A stretch of DNA of 64,000 nt from Sulfitobacter mediterraneus (GCF_003054325.1 NZ_QBKU01000013.1:1-64000), one strand, 5' to 3'. Counted from the stretch's first letter, positions 36,044 through 45,729 are shown. Notes: a model not told the origin generated them from the letters alone. Translations and numbers: made by a program.

Positions 36044-38443
36044 ATGACCGAAGAGCGCGAGATATTGCTGTCTGCCAAAGGGGTTTCTGGGGGCTATGGC
36101 CGCGTGCCAATCCTGCATGGGATAGATCTGGACGTGGCCGAAAATGAGGTTGTCGGCGTGCTGGGTCACAACGGTATGGGCAAGACGACCTTGCTCAAGA
36201 CCCTCATGGGATTTTTGCCCGCCACTGCCGGGCAGGTCCGTTATGATCAGACCGATATCACCCGGACACCGCCCAATGTGCGCGGCCAAATGGGCATCGG
36301 CTATGTGCCGCAGGGGCGCGGGATATTTCCGCAGCTTTCCGTGCGCGACAATCTGAGGTTCGCTTGGCACGATCACGCGGGCGGAACCGAGACAGAAGTG
36401 ATGGACGCGGTGCTTGCCGACTTCCCGCGCTTGCAACGCCTTCTGGATCGCGAAGGCGGCGCATTGTCGGGCGGTGAACAACAGCTTTTGGCGTTGGCCC
36501 GCAGTCTGATGGGTGATCCGGATTTCCTGTTGCTGGACGAGCCGACCGAAGGCATCCAGCCTTCGATCATCGAAGAGATGGCCGAAACGCTGCTGCACCT
36601 GCGCGAACAGCGCGGGTTGTCGATCCTGCTGGTCGAGCAGAACTTCGACTTTATCGCCGATCTGTCCGACCGGGTGCTGGTGCTGGAGCGGGGCCGGATC
36701 ACCGGCACGCTGACGCGGGCAGAACTGTCGGATCAGGCCAAAGTGGATCAGTTCCTCGGGTTCGGTGCGGCGCGTGGCACCCGCCAAACCTCAGGCACGC
36801 GGGCCGAACCGCCTGCCACCGCGCCTGCCGCGCCGCCTACAAGCCGCCGCCCGCAGACGTTCCCCAAAGACGGCGCCGCGAAGCCATCGGCGCCGCTTCA
36901 TTCGCAACCCAACAGCCCCACGGTGACATCCATGACCATCAAACGCCCTACATTGTCCCAGATGCGCGCCATGGCGGATCGGTTCGGGATGAGCCTGTCA
37001 GACGAAGATCTGGCCGAATACACCGAGATCATCGAGCCCTATATGCAGGCCTATGACCGGCTTGACGCTTTGCCTGACAACCTGCCGCAGGTCCGCTATC
37101 CGCGCAGTCCGGGGTATTTTCCGGACCAAACCGAAAACCCGCTGAACGCATGGTACGTCAAGACCGAAGTGCGGGGCGCACCGGATGGCAAACTGCGCGG
37201 CAAACGCATCGCGTTGAAAGACACGATCTGTCTGGCTGGGGTGCCGATGATGAACGGCTCATCCATCATGGAGGGGTACACACCCGAGATCGACGCCACC
37301 ATCGTGACCCGTATGCTCGATGCAGGTGCATTGATCGCAGGCAAAGCGCATTGCGAAAACTTTTGCCTCTCGGGCGGATCGCACACCAATGCCAAAGGAC
37401 CGATCCACAACCCATGGAAACGCGGCTATATGGCGGGCGGATCTTCGGGTGGCTCTGCGGCACTGGTCGCGGCGGGCGAGGTCGATATGGCCATCGCCGG
37501 GGATCAGGGTGGATCAATCCGCATTCCATCGTCAAATTGTGGCGTCTACGGCATGAAACCCACCCATGGGTTGGTGCCCTACACCGGCGCGATGCCGATT
37601 GAGCAAACCATTGATCACCTCGGCCCGGTGACCAACAACGTTGCCGACAATGCCCTTTTGTTGGAGGTCTTGGCAGGCGAAGATGGGCTGGACCCGCGCC
37701 AGTACAAACCCAAAACCTACAGCTATACCGAAAGCCTGGGACGCGGCGTCCATGGCATGCGGATCGGGATCCTGACAGAAGGTTTCGGGCATCCCAATTC
37801 CGAAAGTGACGTGGAACAAAAAGTCCTGGCCGCCGCCGAACGGTTCCGCGAATTGGGTGCAAGGGTCGACACGATCTCTGTGCCTGAGCATCACACAGCC
37901 ATGGACGCCTGGACCGCGATCACACTGGAAGGTCTGCAAGACGGGATGATGTGGGGCAATTCCACCGGCACCAATTATCGCGGTCTGTTCTTGCCGTCGA
38001 TGACCGACCACATGGCGCAATGGAAAGGCAGGGCGGATGAGCTGAGCCATTCCCTGAAGGCCTGCATGTTTGTAGGCGAGCATTTTCAGCGTCAGTATCG
38101 CGGACGGTTCTACGGCAAGGCACAGAATATCATGCGCAAGGTCAACGAACGCTATCACGCCGCGCTTCAGCAATATGACCTGCTGTTGATGCCGACCCTG
38201 CCGATCAAACCGCAAGAACATCCGCCCGCCGATTGCTCGCTCAGCTTGTATGTTCAACGTGCCTTTGAGATGGTGCCAAATACGGCCCCCTTTAACGGCG
38301 GTTTGCCCGCGATGAGCATCCCTTGCGGACTAAGCGAGGGCCTGCCAATCGGGATGCAACTGGTTGGCCCGAACTACGGGGAAATGAAGATTTACCAAGC
38401 CGCCCATGCGTTTGAACAATCAGGCGACTGGCGCGACATGTAA
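36044..38443 (+). CDS. ABC ATPase (LivF/UrtE-like) fused to amidase-signature enzyme
   Basis: One uninterrupted 799-residue frame. Residues 1-240 are a complete UrtE/LivF ATPase: Walker [10 protein letters not shown] (41-49), signature LSGGEQQ (141-147), Walker [12 protein letters not shown] (161-171). Residues 241-296 are a Pro/Ala/Ser-rich linker. Residues 297-799 are a full amidase-signature enzyme: Lys392 in [18 protein letters not shown] (465-471), and nucleophile Ser491 in [15 protein letters not shown] 36044 has AAGG upstream. An internal ATG at 36932 (residue 297) has GGTGA six bases before it, so a free amidase might also be made. The fusion would place amide hydrolysis at the importer's cytoplasmic face. 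Confidence 0.9.
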   Translation: MTEEREILLSAKGVSGGYGRVPILHGIDLDVAENEVVGVLGHNGMGKTTLLKTLMGFLPATAGQVRYDQTDITRTPPNVRGQMGIGYVPQGRGIFPQLSVRDNLRFAWHDHAGGTETEVMDAVLADFPRLQRLLDREGGALSGGEQQLLALARSLMGDPDFLLLDEPTEGIQPSIIEEMAETLLHLREQRGLSILLVEQNFDFIADLSDRVLVLERGRITGTLTRAELSDQAKVDQFLGFGAARGTRQTSGTRAEPPATAPAAPPTSRRPQTFPKDGAAKPSAPLHSQPNSPTVTSMTIKRPTLSQMRAMADRFGMSLSDEDLAEYTEIIEPYMQAYDRLDALPDNLPQVRYPRSPGYFPDQTENPLNAWYVKTEVRGAPDGKLRGKRIALKDTICLAGVPMMNGSSIMEGYTPEIDATIVTRMLDAGALIAGKAHCENFCLSGGSHTNAKGPIHNPWKRGYMAGGSSGGSAALVAAGEVDMAIAGDQGGSIRIPSSNCGVYGMKPTHGLVPYTGAMPIEQTIDHLGPVTNNVADNALLLEVLAGEDGLDPRQYKPKTYSYTESLGRGVHGMRIGILTEGFGHPNSESDVEQKVLAAAERFRELGARVDTISVPEHHTAMDAWTAITLEGLQDGMMWGNSTGTNYRGLFLPSMTDHMAQWKGRADELSHSLKACMFVGEHFQRQYRGRFYGKAQNIMRKVNERYHAALQQYDLLLMPTLPIKPQEHPPADCSLSLYVQRAFEMVPNTAPFNGGLPAMSIPCGLSEGLPIGMQLVGPNYGEMKIYQAAHAFEQSGDWRDM
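36932..36934 (+). promoter_or_regulatory. Possible internal translation start for the free amidase domain
   Basis: ATG at residue 297 of the fused gene begins [11 protein letters not shown], which looks like a natural amidase N-terminus. GGTGA at 36922-36926 could act as a ribosome-binding site 5-6 bases upstream. If used, both fused and separate amidase would be produced from one message. Confidence 0.4.
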
Positions 38444-38459
38444 GCGGGGAGGCTTCGAG

Positions 38460-40223
38460 ATGACCATTTTAAACGAAAGCATTGCAAACCAGATCCAAAA
38501 GTTCGGTGTAAATGACGCCGCCGCAGAACAAGCCGACCTGACGCCCCGCGATGGCAAATCATATGTGCAGGGGCCCACACATCCGCCGCTGGCCTTCGCA
38601 ACCATCCCGCAGTTGTTGCAAGATGCCGTGGCGCGGTACGGCCCAAGGGATGCGCTGGTGTTTCCCGATCGCACGCTCAGCTATTATGATCTCGACCGCG
38701 CTGTGGATGCACTGGCCTCGGGCCTGCTGGCGCTGGGTCTCGAAAAAGGCGACCGTGTTGGCATCTGGTCGCCGAACCGCCTGGAATGGGTGCTCACCCA
38801 ATTTGCAACCGCACGGATCGGCGCGATTCTGGTCAATATCAATCCGGCTTACCGGTTGTCCGAACTGGAATATGCGCTGAACAAAGTGGGCTGCAAGGCG
38901 CTGGTGCTGGCCCCCGCTTTCAAAACCTCAGACTATCTGGGGATGGTTCGGACCCTCGCACCGGAGCTGGCCACGGCAGAGCGCGGCAAACTGCATGCGG
39001 CCAGACTGCCGCATCTGCGCCATGTGATCGTGATGGGCGATGTGCCTGAGGGGCAGGGGCTGTGGTCCTTTGATACGCTGTCCGAACTGGGTGGCCCGGC
39101 CCAGCAACTGCGCCTGCCACAGATCGGCGCCACGTTGCAGCCTGATGATGCGATCAACATCCAGTTCACCTCAGGCACGACCGGACAGCCCAAGGGTGCC
39201 ACGCTGTCTCACTACAACGTGGTGAACAACGCGCGGTTTGTGACCGACAGGATCAAATTGACAGAGAATGACAGATTGGCCATTCCGGTGCCGCTGTATC
39301 ATTGCTTTGGCATGGTCATGGGCGTTCTGGGCGCGGTCAGTAAAGGCGCGGCGATGGTCTTTCCCGGAGAGGGGTTCGATGCGGCGCAAACCCTCGATGC
39401 GCTGGCCAAGGAACGCTGCACCGCGATTTATGGTGTGCCGACGATGTTTGTGGCGATGCTGCAAGACCTTGAGACAACGCCGCGCGATCTGTCGGCGATG
39501 CGCACAGGGGTGATGGCCGGGGCGCCATGCCCGGTGGATGTGATGAAAGCGGTCAATTCTGTGATGCACATGGATGAGGTCACGATCTGTTATGGCATGA
39601 CCGAAACCGCGCCCGTGTCTTTCCAAAGCTTTGTCGATGATCCGGTCACCCAGCGCTGCGAAACAGTTGGGCGGGTGCATCCGCATCTTGAGGTCAAGAT
39701 TGTCGACGAGAACGGGCAGATCGTGCCAGCAGGGACGCAGGGCGAGCTGTGTACGCGCGGCTATTCGGTGATGAAAGGCTATTGGGACGATCCGGGTCGC
39801 AGCGCCGAAGCCATCCGCGATGGATGGATGCACACCGGCGACTTGGCCGTGTTTGACAAAGACGGGTTCTGCACCATCACCGGACGTGTCAAAGACATGA
39901 TCATTCGGGGCGGCGAAAACATCTATCCCCGCGAGATCGAAGAATTCCTGTACTCCCATCCGCAAGTCCGCGAGGCGCAGGTTTTTGGTGTGCCGGATGA
40001 TCGATTGGGCGAAGAAGTCTGTGCATGGGTTGTTGCGGCGGATGATGCAGAACTGACGCCAGATGCATTGCGCCAGTTTTGTCAGGGCCAGATTGCCCAT
40101 TTCAAAGTGCCGCGGCACATCCGTGTGGTCGATGAATTGCCAATGACAATCACCGGAAAGCCGCAGAAATTTGTGATGCGGGATCAGATGGTCGAGATGC
40201 TGAGGGCCGAACAGGCGAAATGA
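38460..40223 (+). CDS. AMP-forming acyl-CoA synthetase
   Basis: A 587-residue ANL-family ligase. ATP/AMP motif [18 protein letters not shown], then [31 protein letters not shown] and the C-terminal catalytic Lys in [21 protein letters not shown] lies 7 bases before ATG 38460, and only 16 bases separate it from the amidase fusion. FadD-like members of this type activate short or medium fatty or aryl acids. The context suggests it converts the acid released by the amidase to its CoA thioester. Confidence 0.92.
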   Translation: MTILNESIANQIQKFGVNDAAAEQADLTPRDGKSYVQGPTHPPLAFATIPQLLQDAVARYGPRDALVFPDRTLSYYDLDRAVDALASGLLALGLEKGDRVGIWSPNRLEWVLTQFATARIGAILVNINPAYRLSELEYALNKVGCKALVLAPAFKTSDYLGMVRTLAPELATAERGKLHAARLPHLRHVIVMGDVPEGQGLWSFDTLSELGGPAQQLRLPQIGATLQPDDAINIQFTSGTTGQPKGATLSHYNVVNNARFVTDRIKLTENDRLAIPVPLYHCFGMVMGVLGAVSKGAAMVFPGEGFDAAQTLDALAKERCTAIYGVPTMFVAMLQDLETTPRDLSAMRTGVMAGAPCPVDVMKAVNSVMHMDEVTICYGMTETAPVSFQSFVDDPVTQRCETVGRVHPHLEVKIVDENGQIVPAGTQGELCTRGYSVMKGYWDDPGRSAEAIRDGWMHTGDLAVFDKDGFCTITGRVKDMIIRGGENIYPREIEEFLYSHPQVREAQVFGVPDDRLGEEVCAWVVAADDAELTPDALRQFCQGQIAHFKVPRHIRVVDELPMTITGKPQKFVMRDQMVEMLRAEQAK

Positions 40224-40231
40224 TCGGTGGA

Positions 40232-41254
40232 TCACATGGCGGGAATATTCTCTCTTGTGATGACCCGGGGCTCGATGAACTTTTTGGTCAGATAGGGCGC
40301 GGAAGAGGCCAGTGAACCAAGCAGCTGGATGGTGGCCTGTTCGGCCATCAACCGTGCGTTTTGATCAATGACCACGGTGACCCGATCGTTCAAAAGGAAC
40401 TTTCGCGTTTGATCCGTCAAGTCATGGCAAAACAAGACGAGACCGGGCGCATCGCCTTGGTCCTCAACGGCTTTGATCACGCCCGAACGACCACCCCCTG
40501 CCACATAGATACCGCCCAAATCAGGATGCCGGGCAAGGATCGACGCCGCCCGTTGATAGCCGCGTTCGGCATCGTCGTTGATTTCAACCGCTTCGATAAC
40601 CTGCAAATGCGGGAATTCTTCGGACAGCACCGAACGGAACCCGGATTCCCGTTCGTCATGGCCACGGTAACGGCGCGAGCCAAGAAACAGGGCAATCTTT
40701 GCATCCTCTTTGCTGAGCATCGAACCCATCAACTTGGCGGCGGTGCGCCCTGCAATCCGGTTGTCGACACCAACATAATTTGCCCGCATCGAAGAGGGCA
40801 AATCTGATGCAATGGTCACAACCCTGACCCCGGCCTCAACCAAACGCTGGATCGCGGCTCTGGTCTTGGGGTCGTCGACCGCCACAACGCCAAGGCCCGC
40901 TGTATTCGGATCAAGATCATCAAGGGCCGCCAGCAAAGTGGACGGCGACGCATCGGGCAGCCTTGTGACCCTGCATTCAGAAACAAGCGGCAGGCGCAGG
41001 CAATAATCCTCAATTTGAAAGGCAAGGTTTTCAAGGAACCGGTTGCCCCCTACCGGCAGAAAAAACTCCAACCGGGCGGGTTTGGCCGGCATCGACAGAT
41101 CACCGGTTTCGGGCAAATAGCCAAGCTTGGCCGCGGCATCCAACACCCGGTAGCGATTGGCGGCTTTTACACCCGACCTGCCGTTCAATACCCGGTCAAC
41201 AGTGGCCGTCGAAACCTCGGCGGCTGCGGCGATGTCACTTATGGTTGCCTTCAT
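40232..41254 (-). CDS. LacI-family transcriptional regulator
   Basis: A 340-residue regulator with the N-terminal HTH KATISDIAAAAEVSTATVDR and VLNGRSGVKAANRYRV, then a binding-protein domain (YVGVDNRIAGRTAAKLMGSM, LGGIYVAGGGRSGVIKAVED). ATG 41254 has AGGGCG upstream; the frame extends 12 codons further. It converges on the acyl-CoA synthetase gene with 8 bases between stops. Its targets are not evident; the palindrome at 41304-41319 suggests self-regulation. Confidence 0.9.
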   Translation of the reverse strand: MKATISDIAAAAEVSTATVDRVLNGRSGVKAANRYRVLDAAAKLGYLPETGDLSMPAKPARLEFFLPVGGNRFLENLAFQIEDYCLRLPLVSECRVTRLPDASPSTLLAALDDLDPNTAGLGVVAVDDPKTRAAIQRLVEAGVRVVTIASDLPSSMRANYVGVDNRIAGRTAAKLMGSMLSKEDAKIALFLGSRRYRGHDERESGFRSVLSEEFPHLQVIEAVEINDDAERGYQRAASILARHPDLGGIYVAGGGRSGVIKAVEDQGDAPGLVLFCHDLTDQTRKFLLNDRVTVVIDQNARLMAEQATIQLLGSLASSAPYLTKKFIEPRVITRENIPAM

Positions 41255-41303
41255 CGTCGCCCTGCCTTGATTTGATGTCATTTGACGCAATCTGATGCAG
41301 TAA

Positions 41304-41319
41304 GATTGGAATTCAAATC
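41304..41319. promoter_or_regulatory. Candidate LacI-type operator
   Basis: GATTGGAATTCAAATC is symmetric at 14 of 16 positions and lies 50 bases upstream of the LacI start codon, in an otherwise unremarkable 256-base gap. LacI-family dimers bind such 16-18 bp palindromes, often near their own promoter. The centre here is AT rather than the usual CG. Confidence 0.35.
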
Positions 41320-41510
41320 AGAATCAAGCTGGATTTATCCCGTGCAATGGGAAAATGACATTGTGTAACGAGACCCCGCGTGTTCCGGGGAGGCAAGAGG
41401 GGCCCGACGCTTGCGCCTGCACATGCGATGGATAAAGATCGCCAACAGCAACCGCACCTCAAGTATCGCGCGCAGGCTTGTGGAGGTCGCAGTCCTGCCG
41501 CGACCCTAGA

Positions 41511-42551
41511 TTAAGCCCTGCGCAAGTTCCGCTGATCTTCTTGGTTGTTGATCTGGATAAATCCATGCAACGCGGACAGGAAATTCCGTGACAATGGCGC
41601 CGTTAGCGGCGATTGCGCCGAGAAATATGCGCCAACTCTGCAAATCTGGGCGGCAAACTCGGGATGTACGCCGGCATCGTCATATTTGCGGATCTTTTCC
41701 TTGCTCAACCACCCGCGCTTGCGGCTTTCTTTGCTGATCAGCTTTAGTCGCTGCACCGCGTGGAACGTCAAATATACCGACAGGTAATCAAGGTAATCAT
41801 CCAGCTCGTAACCGCATTCGGGGTCAAAGGTATCGATCACGATATCAACCATGTCCTGCGGCCGGATCGGCCATGCCTCATCGCCGATCAACCAAGCGAT
41901 GTCCTCTGCACCATGGCGCAGACCTGCATATTCGAAGTCGAACCAGCGCAGTTTGTCCTTGCTGTCGATGGCTGCGTTGCCGGACCGGCAATCCCATTTC
42001 ACAAACTGTGTGCCAGCGACCGCAACCCGTTCATAGGCCGCCTCGCGGTCAAACTTGTCCGAGATGCCGCCGCCCAGGTCGCGGAGAAAATCAATGGCAT
42101 CGACAAAGTTCAAAATCCAGTCGTCGTTGGTGCCCAGATGCGGCATCATTTCATGCAGCTGGGTTTTCCGTGCTGCCGATTGAATGCGAAAGATCGCGGA
42201 AATCGCGTCATGCGCGAGATCAAGCCGTGCGCTGGGCGTCACTTCGGCGATCTCGACGTTGAGCCGGCGGTCGCCCACATCGGATTGAAACATGATCTCT
42301 CCGACCACGCCAAGGCATTGAGGCAGGTCATCACAGTGGGCACTGAGTTGGCCCAGAACATGGGCCTCAAGATGAGTGCGGCGGAAGTTGGGGCGCAAGG
42401 TTGCGATCACCGATTGCCCGGCCACGGACAACCGAAAGCTGGACCGCCCTTCACCACCCGGCGCGGAGATCTTTTTCACCCGCGCATCAAAATGTGCCTC
42501 TGCACATTCGATGATCTTATCCTGTGTGCTTTGCTCTTTGCTATTGCTCAT
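41511..42551 (-). CDS. APH/choline-kinase-fold protein, unknown substrate
   Basis: A 346-residue protein with aminoglycoside-phosphotransferase-like layout. The catalytic loop reads KWDCRSGN at 185-192: Asp187 and Asn192 occupy the conserved Asp and Asn of HxDxxxxN but Lys185 replaces His. The metal-binding Asp205 is in WFDFEYAG, where other family members have DFG or DFE. Both are followed by DIAWLIGDEAWP as in small-molecule kinases. A Gly-rich ATP loop is weak (SAPGGEGRSSFRL). ATG 42551 is preferred to a TTG one codon upstream. It is divergent from the Gly-Ser repeat gene and upstream of the LacI gene. Substrate unknown. Confidence 0.65.
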   Translation of the reverse strand: MSNSKEQSTQDKIIECAEAHFDARVKKISAPGGEGRSSFRLSVAGQSVIATLRPNFRRTHLEAHVLGQLSAHCDDLPQCLGVVGEIMFQSDVGDRRLNVEIAEVTPSARLDLAHDAISAIFRIQSAARKTQLHEMMPHLGTNDDWILNFVDAIDFLRDLGGGISDKFDREAAYERVAVAGTQFVKWDCRSGNAAIDSKDKLRWFDFEYAGLRHGAEDIAWLIGDEAWPIRPQDMVDIVIDTFDPECGYELDDYLDYLSVYLTFHAVQRLKLISKESRKRGWLSKEKIRKYDDAGVHPEFAAQICRVGAYFSAQSPLTAPLSRNFLSALHGFIQINNQEDQRNLRRA

Positions 42552-42886
42552 CAAACTGTCCCAATCGTGGTTTCCCTTTGAGATAAATCAGCACAAGAGG
42601 GCGTTACTGTGGCGGCCAACTGTCAAAAAGAAGTTAACCCCTAAATGCGCTGAAGTGATTCTCTTTTACGCAGAACCTGATTGTATCCAGATCAGGGGCA
42701 AATCTCCGAAAGACGCAAAACACTGTTTCCGAAAAAATCCCAGAATCGTGGAAATATGGCAAAAAAACGGAAATGATTTGTCTAGAAATGAGCGATTCCC
42801 ATAGCTTAACGCTTCATTCGGCCGAGGTGGTTTGCAAACCTGTTGCACCCTTCTGGCACCGGACAACAGCATAGGAGCTAGGCACA
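42552..42886. other. Intergenic region between APH-like and repeat-protein genes
   Basis: A 335-base divergent promoter region, more A+T-rich than its surroundings around 42720-42800. TTTCCG (42726-42731) and CGGAAA (42768-42773) form a 6-base inverted pair. AGGAG at 42872-42876 serves the repeat-protein ATG at 42887. I see no further gene or RNA. Confidence 0.5.
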
Positions 42887-44197
42887 ATGGGTTATGGATT
42901 TCGCAATTGGGGATCGTCGCAGACCAGCGATTCTGACGGCAGCGGCGCAAGCGGCACCAAGTCTTATCACAACGGTGGTGTAGAAGGTTCCAGCTTTGCC
43001 AACTGGTACGACCAACACCTTGCAGCTGAGTTTACTGACGACAATAGCGATCCAAATGGCTCTGGCTCTGGCGGCACTAAGGGTTCGGGTTCCGGCGGTA
43101 CGAAAGGTTCAGGCTCCGGTGGCACTAAGGGTTCAGGCTCCGGTGGCACTAAGGGTTCAGGCTCCGGTGGCACTAAGGGTTCAGGCTCCGGCGGCACCAA
43201 GGGCTCTGGCTCCGGTGGCACGAAGGGTTCCGGTTCTGGCGGCACCAAGGGTTCAGGCTCCGGTGGCACCAAGGGTTCAGGCTCCGGTGGCACGCGCGGT
43301 TCTGGTTCTGGCGGCACGAAGGGCTCCGGCTCCGGTGGCACGAGCGGTTCTGGTTCTGGCGGCACGAAGGGCTCCGGCTCTGGCGGCACGCGCGGTTCTG
43401 GTTCTGGCGGCACGAAGGGCTCCGGCTCTGGCGGGACACGCGGTTCTGGTTCTGGCGGCACGAAGGGCTCCGGCTCTGGCGGCACGCGGGGCTCAGGCTC
43501 CGGCGGTACGCGGGGTTCTGGGTCTGGCGGTTCGAATGGATCAGGGTCCGGCGGCACCAATGGCGGCGGTGATCCCGTCGATCCACCTGCAAGCGACAAA
43601 TCGGTTCTGAACTTCGTCATGGGTGATCCGGCAGAGATCAACATCTCCGTGTCCGAAACACCGGAGGGCCAGTTGCACTTCAACATGAGCCAAACCGACT
43701 TCGCAGGATCGCCATCTGACATCGACGGCATATTCTTTGACATGGCCGATGACAGCCAGTTGGGCTCGCTCAATTTCTTCCCCGAAGAAAACAGCCACAA
43801 CGTCACGGACATTCAAGCCGAAGCGAATGGCGTCTCGGCCTTGCCAAACGGCGCAGGTGTCGGTCAGAACTTTGACGTTGGCCTGCAATTCGGCACCGAG
43901 CCTGACAGCTCTGAGGGCAGTGTAAACAACGCCAGCTTTACGCTGTGGTCAGATGACGGTCCGGTGACGCTTGAAGATATTGACCTGAACGGCATGCGGG
44001 TGATCGTCGACAGCGACGGAACCGGAGGAGAAGTCCTTGGTGTGTCAGACAGTGACCATCCCGACTTTATGGATGGCGACGGTCAGGACGACAGCGATAT
44101 TGTCCTCGAAGATGTCATGTCCCTGATGAGCGGGGCAGGCACCGAGGAAGAGACGGATGCCACTGCGGGTGATGAAATGGAAGAATTCATCGTCTGA
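42887..44197 (+). CDS. Gly-Ser octapeptide repeat protein, probably exported
   Basis: A 436-residue protein in three parts. Residues 1-57 are polar with [11 protein letters not shown]. Residues 58-225 are 21 tandem octapeptides GSGSGGTx, where x is Lys, Arg, Ser or Asn. Residues 226-436 are a very acidic domain ([38 protein letters not shown]) ending in EEFIV. There is no Sec signal. An acidic body with a hydrophobic C-terminal tail resembles type I secretion substrates. The basic repeats against acidic ends suggest self-assembly or surface binding. No homologue is recognised. A strong terminator follows. Confidence 0.85.
   Translation: MGYGFRNWGSSQTSDSDGSGASGTKSYHNGGVEGSSFANWYDQHLAAEFTDDNSDPNGSGSGGTKGSGSGGTKGSGSGGTKGSGSGGTKGSGSGGTKGSGSGGTKGSGSGGTKGSGSGGTKGSGSGGTKGSGSGGTRGSGSGGTKGSGSGGTSGSGSGGTKGSGSGGTRGSGSGGTKGSGSGGTRGSGSGGTKGSGSGGTRGSGSGGTRGSGSGGSNGSGSGGTNGGGDPVDPPASDKSVLNFVMGDPAEINISVSETPEGQLHFNMSQTDFAGSPSDIDGIFFDMADDSQLGSLNFFPEENSHNVTDIQAEANGVSALPNGAGVGQNFDVGLQFGTEPDSSEGSVNNASFTLWSDDGPVTLEDIDLNGMRVIVDSDGTGGEVLGVSDSDHPDFMDGDGQDDSDIVLEDVMSLMSGAGTEEETDATAGDEMEEFIV
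43058..43561 (+). repeat. 21 x 24-bp in-frame tandem repeat
   Basis: Exactly 504 bases, 21 copies of a 24-bp unit coding GSGSGGT plus one variable residue. Units 3-5 are identical at the DNA level; units 11, 13, 15 and 17 are identical and alternate with GGCTCC-type units, giving a 48-bp second-order period. Variable residues in order: nine Lys, then Arg, Lys, Ser, Lys, Arg, Lys, Arg, Lys, Arg, Arg, Asn, Asn. Confidence 0.97.
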
Positions 44198-44221
44198 TCA
44201 AAGATCTGTAGCGTCCAAGGA

Positions 44222-44250
44222 GCGGCATCTTTCGAGGTGCCGCTTTTTTT
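44222..44250 (+). terminator. Rho-independent terminator after the repeat-protein gene
   Basis: GCGGCATC pairs with GGTGCCGC (one T-G pair) around a TTTCGA loop and is followed by seven T residues. It lies 24 bases after the stop and also separates this gene from the convergent urtE. Confidence 0.9.
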
Positions 44251-44289
44251 ATGCGCGAACCTGGCGGCGCCGAGGATCATCGCTCCTAT

Positions 44290-44985
44290 TCAGACCGATA
44301 CACCTTTTAGCACATCCTGTTTGGTGAGTGTCTCTTTGGTCCCTGAGATCATGATTTCGCCCCGCCGCAACACGACGAACCTGTCTGCCAAATCATAGGC
44401 AAACTCAAAATACTGCTCGACCAAAACAATGGCCATTTCGCCCTTGTCTCGCAGCAGACGGATCACATCGCCTATCTGTTGGATGATGTTGGGTTGAATG
44501 CCTTCTGTTGGCTCATCCAACAGCAAAAGCCTCGGTTTCGTGATCAATGCGCGGGCGATGGCCAATTGCTGTTGCTGGCCACCGGACAAATCCCCGCCGC
44601 GACGGTTTTGCATTTCCTTGAGCACTGGAAACAGATCAAAGATCTCATCCGGAATGAAATGCGCGGAAGGCGGCAGGCAGACAAAACCGATTTCTAGGTT
44701 CTCTCGCACGCTCAGCAGCGGGAAGATCTCTCGCCCCTGCGGCACATAGGCGATGCCCTTATGCGCCAGCTTGTGGGCAGGCAGAATGCCCAATGCTTCC
44801 CCCTGCAATTGCACGGTTCCCCCAGATCGCGGATGAGTTCCGGAAATGGCCTTGATCAAGCTGGTTTTACCAACGCCATTGGTGCCCATCACACAGGTCA
44901 CCTCGCCAACCGCGGCCTCCATCGAGATGCCGTTCAGGATTTGTGAGTGTCCGTAATGCAGGGTTAGATCTTGCAGTTTTAACAT
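44290..44985 (-). CDS. urtE: Urea ABC transporter ATPase UrtE
   Basis: A 231-residue ATPase. Walker A MGTNGVGKTSLI, YVPQGREIFPLLSVRENLEI, signature LSGGQQQQLAIARAL and Walker [17 protein letters not shown] are those of UrtE. It ends the urt operon, 3 bases after urtD. Comparison with the fused ATPase at 36044 shows the same domain ending near QFLGF/DVLKGVSV, so the fusion has replaced the natural stop. Confidence 0.95.
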   Translation of the reverse strand: MLKLQDLTLHYGHSQILNGISMEAAVGEVTCVMGTNGVGKTSLIKAISGTHPRSGGTVQLQGEALGILPAHKLAHKGIAYVPQGREIFPLLSVRENLEIGFVCLPPSAHFIPDEIFDLFPVLKEMQNRRGGDLSGGQQQQLAIARALITKPRLLLLDEPTEGIQPNIIQQIGDVIRLLRDKGEMAIVLVEQYFEFAYDLADRFVVLRRGEIMISGTKETLTKQDVLKGVSV

Positions 44986-44988
44986 GGT

Positions 44989-45729
44989 TCAGCGCCCCAG
45001 ATAGACATCGATGACTTCTTGGTTGGAGGTGACATGGTCAAGACTGCCTTCGGCCAGAACCGACCCTTCATGCAGAACTGTCACTTTGCAATTCAGCCTG
45101 CGTACGAACTCCATATCATGCTCCACAACCACCACGGCGCGGGTCTTGGCAGCCTCCAACAACAAATCGGTGGTGTGCTCTCGTTCCTGCGGCGTCATCC
45201 CTGCGGCGGGTTCATCCACCAACAGCAGACGCGGCTCTTGTGCCAGCAACATACCGATCTCCAGCCATTGCTTTTGGCCGTGGCTCAATTCGCCCGAATT
45301 GCGTTTAAGCGCATCAAGTAGGCCGATCTCTTGCGCCAGCGCAGCAGTCTGATCCAGATCCGTTGTACTGGGTTTATAGGCCAATACTGAGAGCCAACTG
45401 CGCGGTTTTTTCAACGCCATCAACAGGTTCTCCTGCACGGTTTGATCTTCAAACACGGTTGGCTTTTGAAACTTTCGGCCGACCCCGGCTTGGGCAATTT
45501 TTGCCTCGTTCATTTTCAGCAGAGAAATGGACTTCTCGCCCCAGATCACCCGGCCTTCGTCCGGTTTGGTCTTGCCGGTCACGATGTCCATAAACGTTGT
45601 CTTTCCTGCGCCGTTTGGCCCGATCACTGCCCGTAACTCTGCCTCGCCGATCCGGAAGGAAAGGTTGTTGATGGCACGAAACCCGTCAAAGCTGACCGAG
45701 ACACCGGAAACTTCCAAAAGGGTGCTCAT
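44989..45729 (-). CDS. urtD: Urea ABC transporter ATPase UrtD
   Basis: A 246-residue ATPase with Walker A VIGPNGAGKTTFMDIVTGKT, the UrtD-type signature LSHGQKQWLEIGMLLAQEPR and Walker B LLLVDEPAAGMTPQE, then VEHDMEFVRRLNCKVTVLHE. It overlaps urtC by 4 bases and is followed closely by urtE. Confidence 0.95.
   Translation of the reverse strand: MSTLLEVSGVSVSFDGFRAINNLSFRIGEAELRAVIGPNGAGKTTFMDIVTGKTKPDEGRVIWGEKSISLLKMNEAKIAQAGVGRKFQKPTVFEDQTVQENLLMALKKPRSWLSVLAYKPSTTDLDQTAALAQEIGLLDALKRNSGELSHGQKQWLEIGMLLAQEPRLLLVDEPAAGMTPQEREHTTDLLLEAAKTRAVVVVEHDMEFVRRLNCKVTVLHEGSVLAEGSLDHVTSNQEVIDVYLGR

Noticed and set aside
36740..36940. Sequencing frameshift creating an artificial ATPase-amidase fusion
   Set aside because: Frame, codon use and G+C stay normal through the linker and both domains are complete in the same frame, so no frameshift is needed; still listed as a check in the finding.
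41370..41400. CCCCG / CGGGG hairpin in the gap upstream of the LacI gene
   Set aside because: Short stem without a T tail on either strand; not a convincing terminator.
43058..43561. Possible CRISPR or satellite array
   Set aside because: No spacers, unit is 24 bases without unique inserts, and it stays in frame within a coding gene.
42967..43812. 281-residue minus-strand frame rich in PPEPEP repeats
   Set aside because: It is the exact antisense of the Gly-Ser repeat gene; the Pro-Glu repeats are a by-product of the 24-bp unit, and the plus-strand frame has a ribosome-binding site and terminator.
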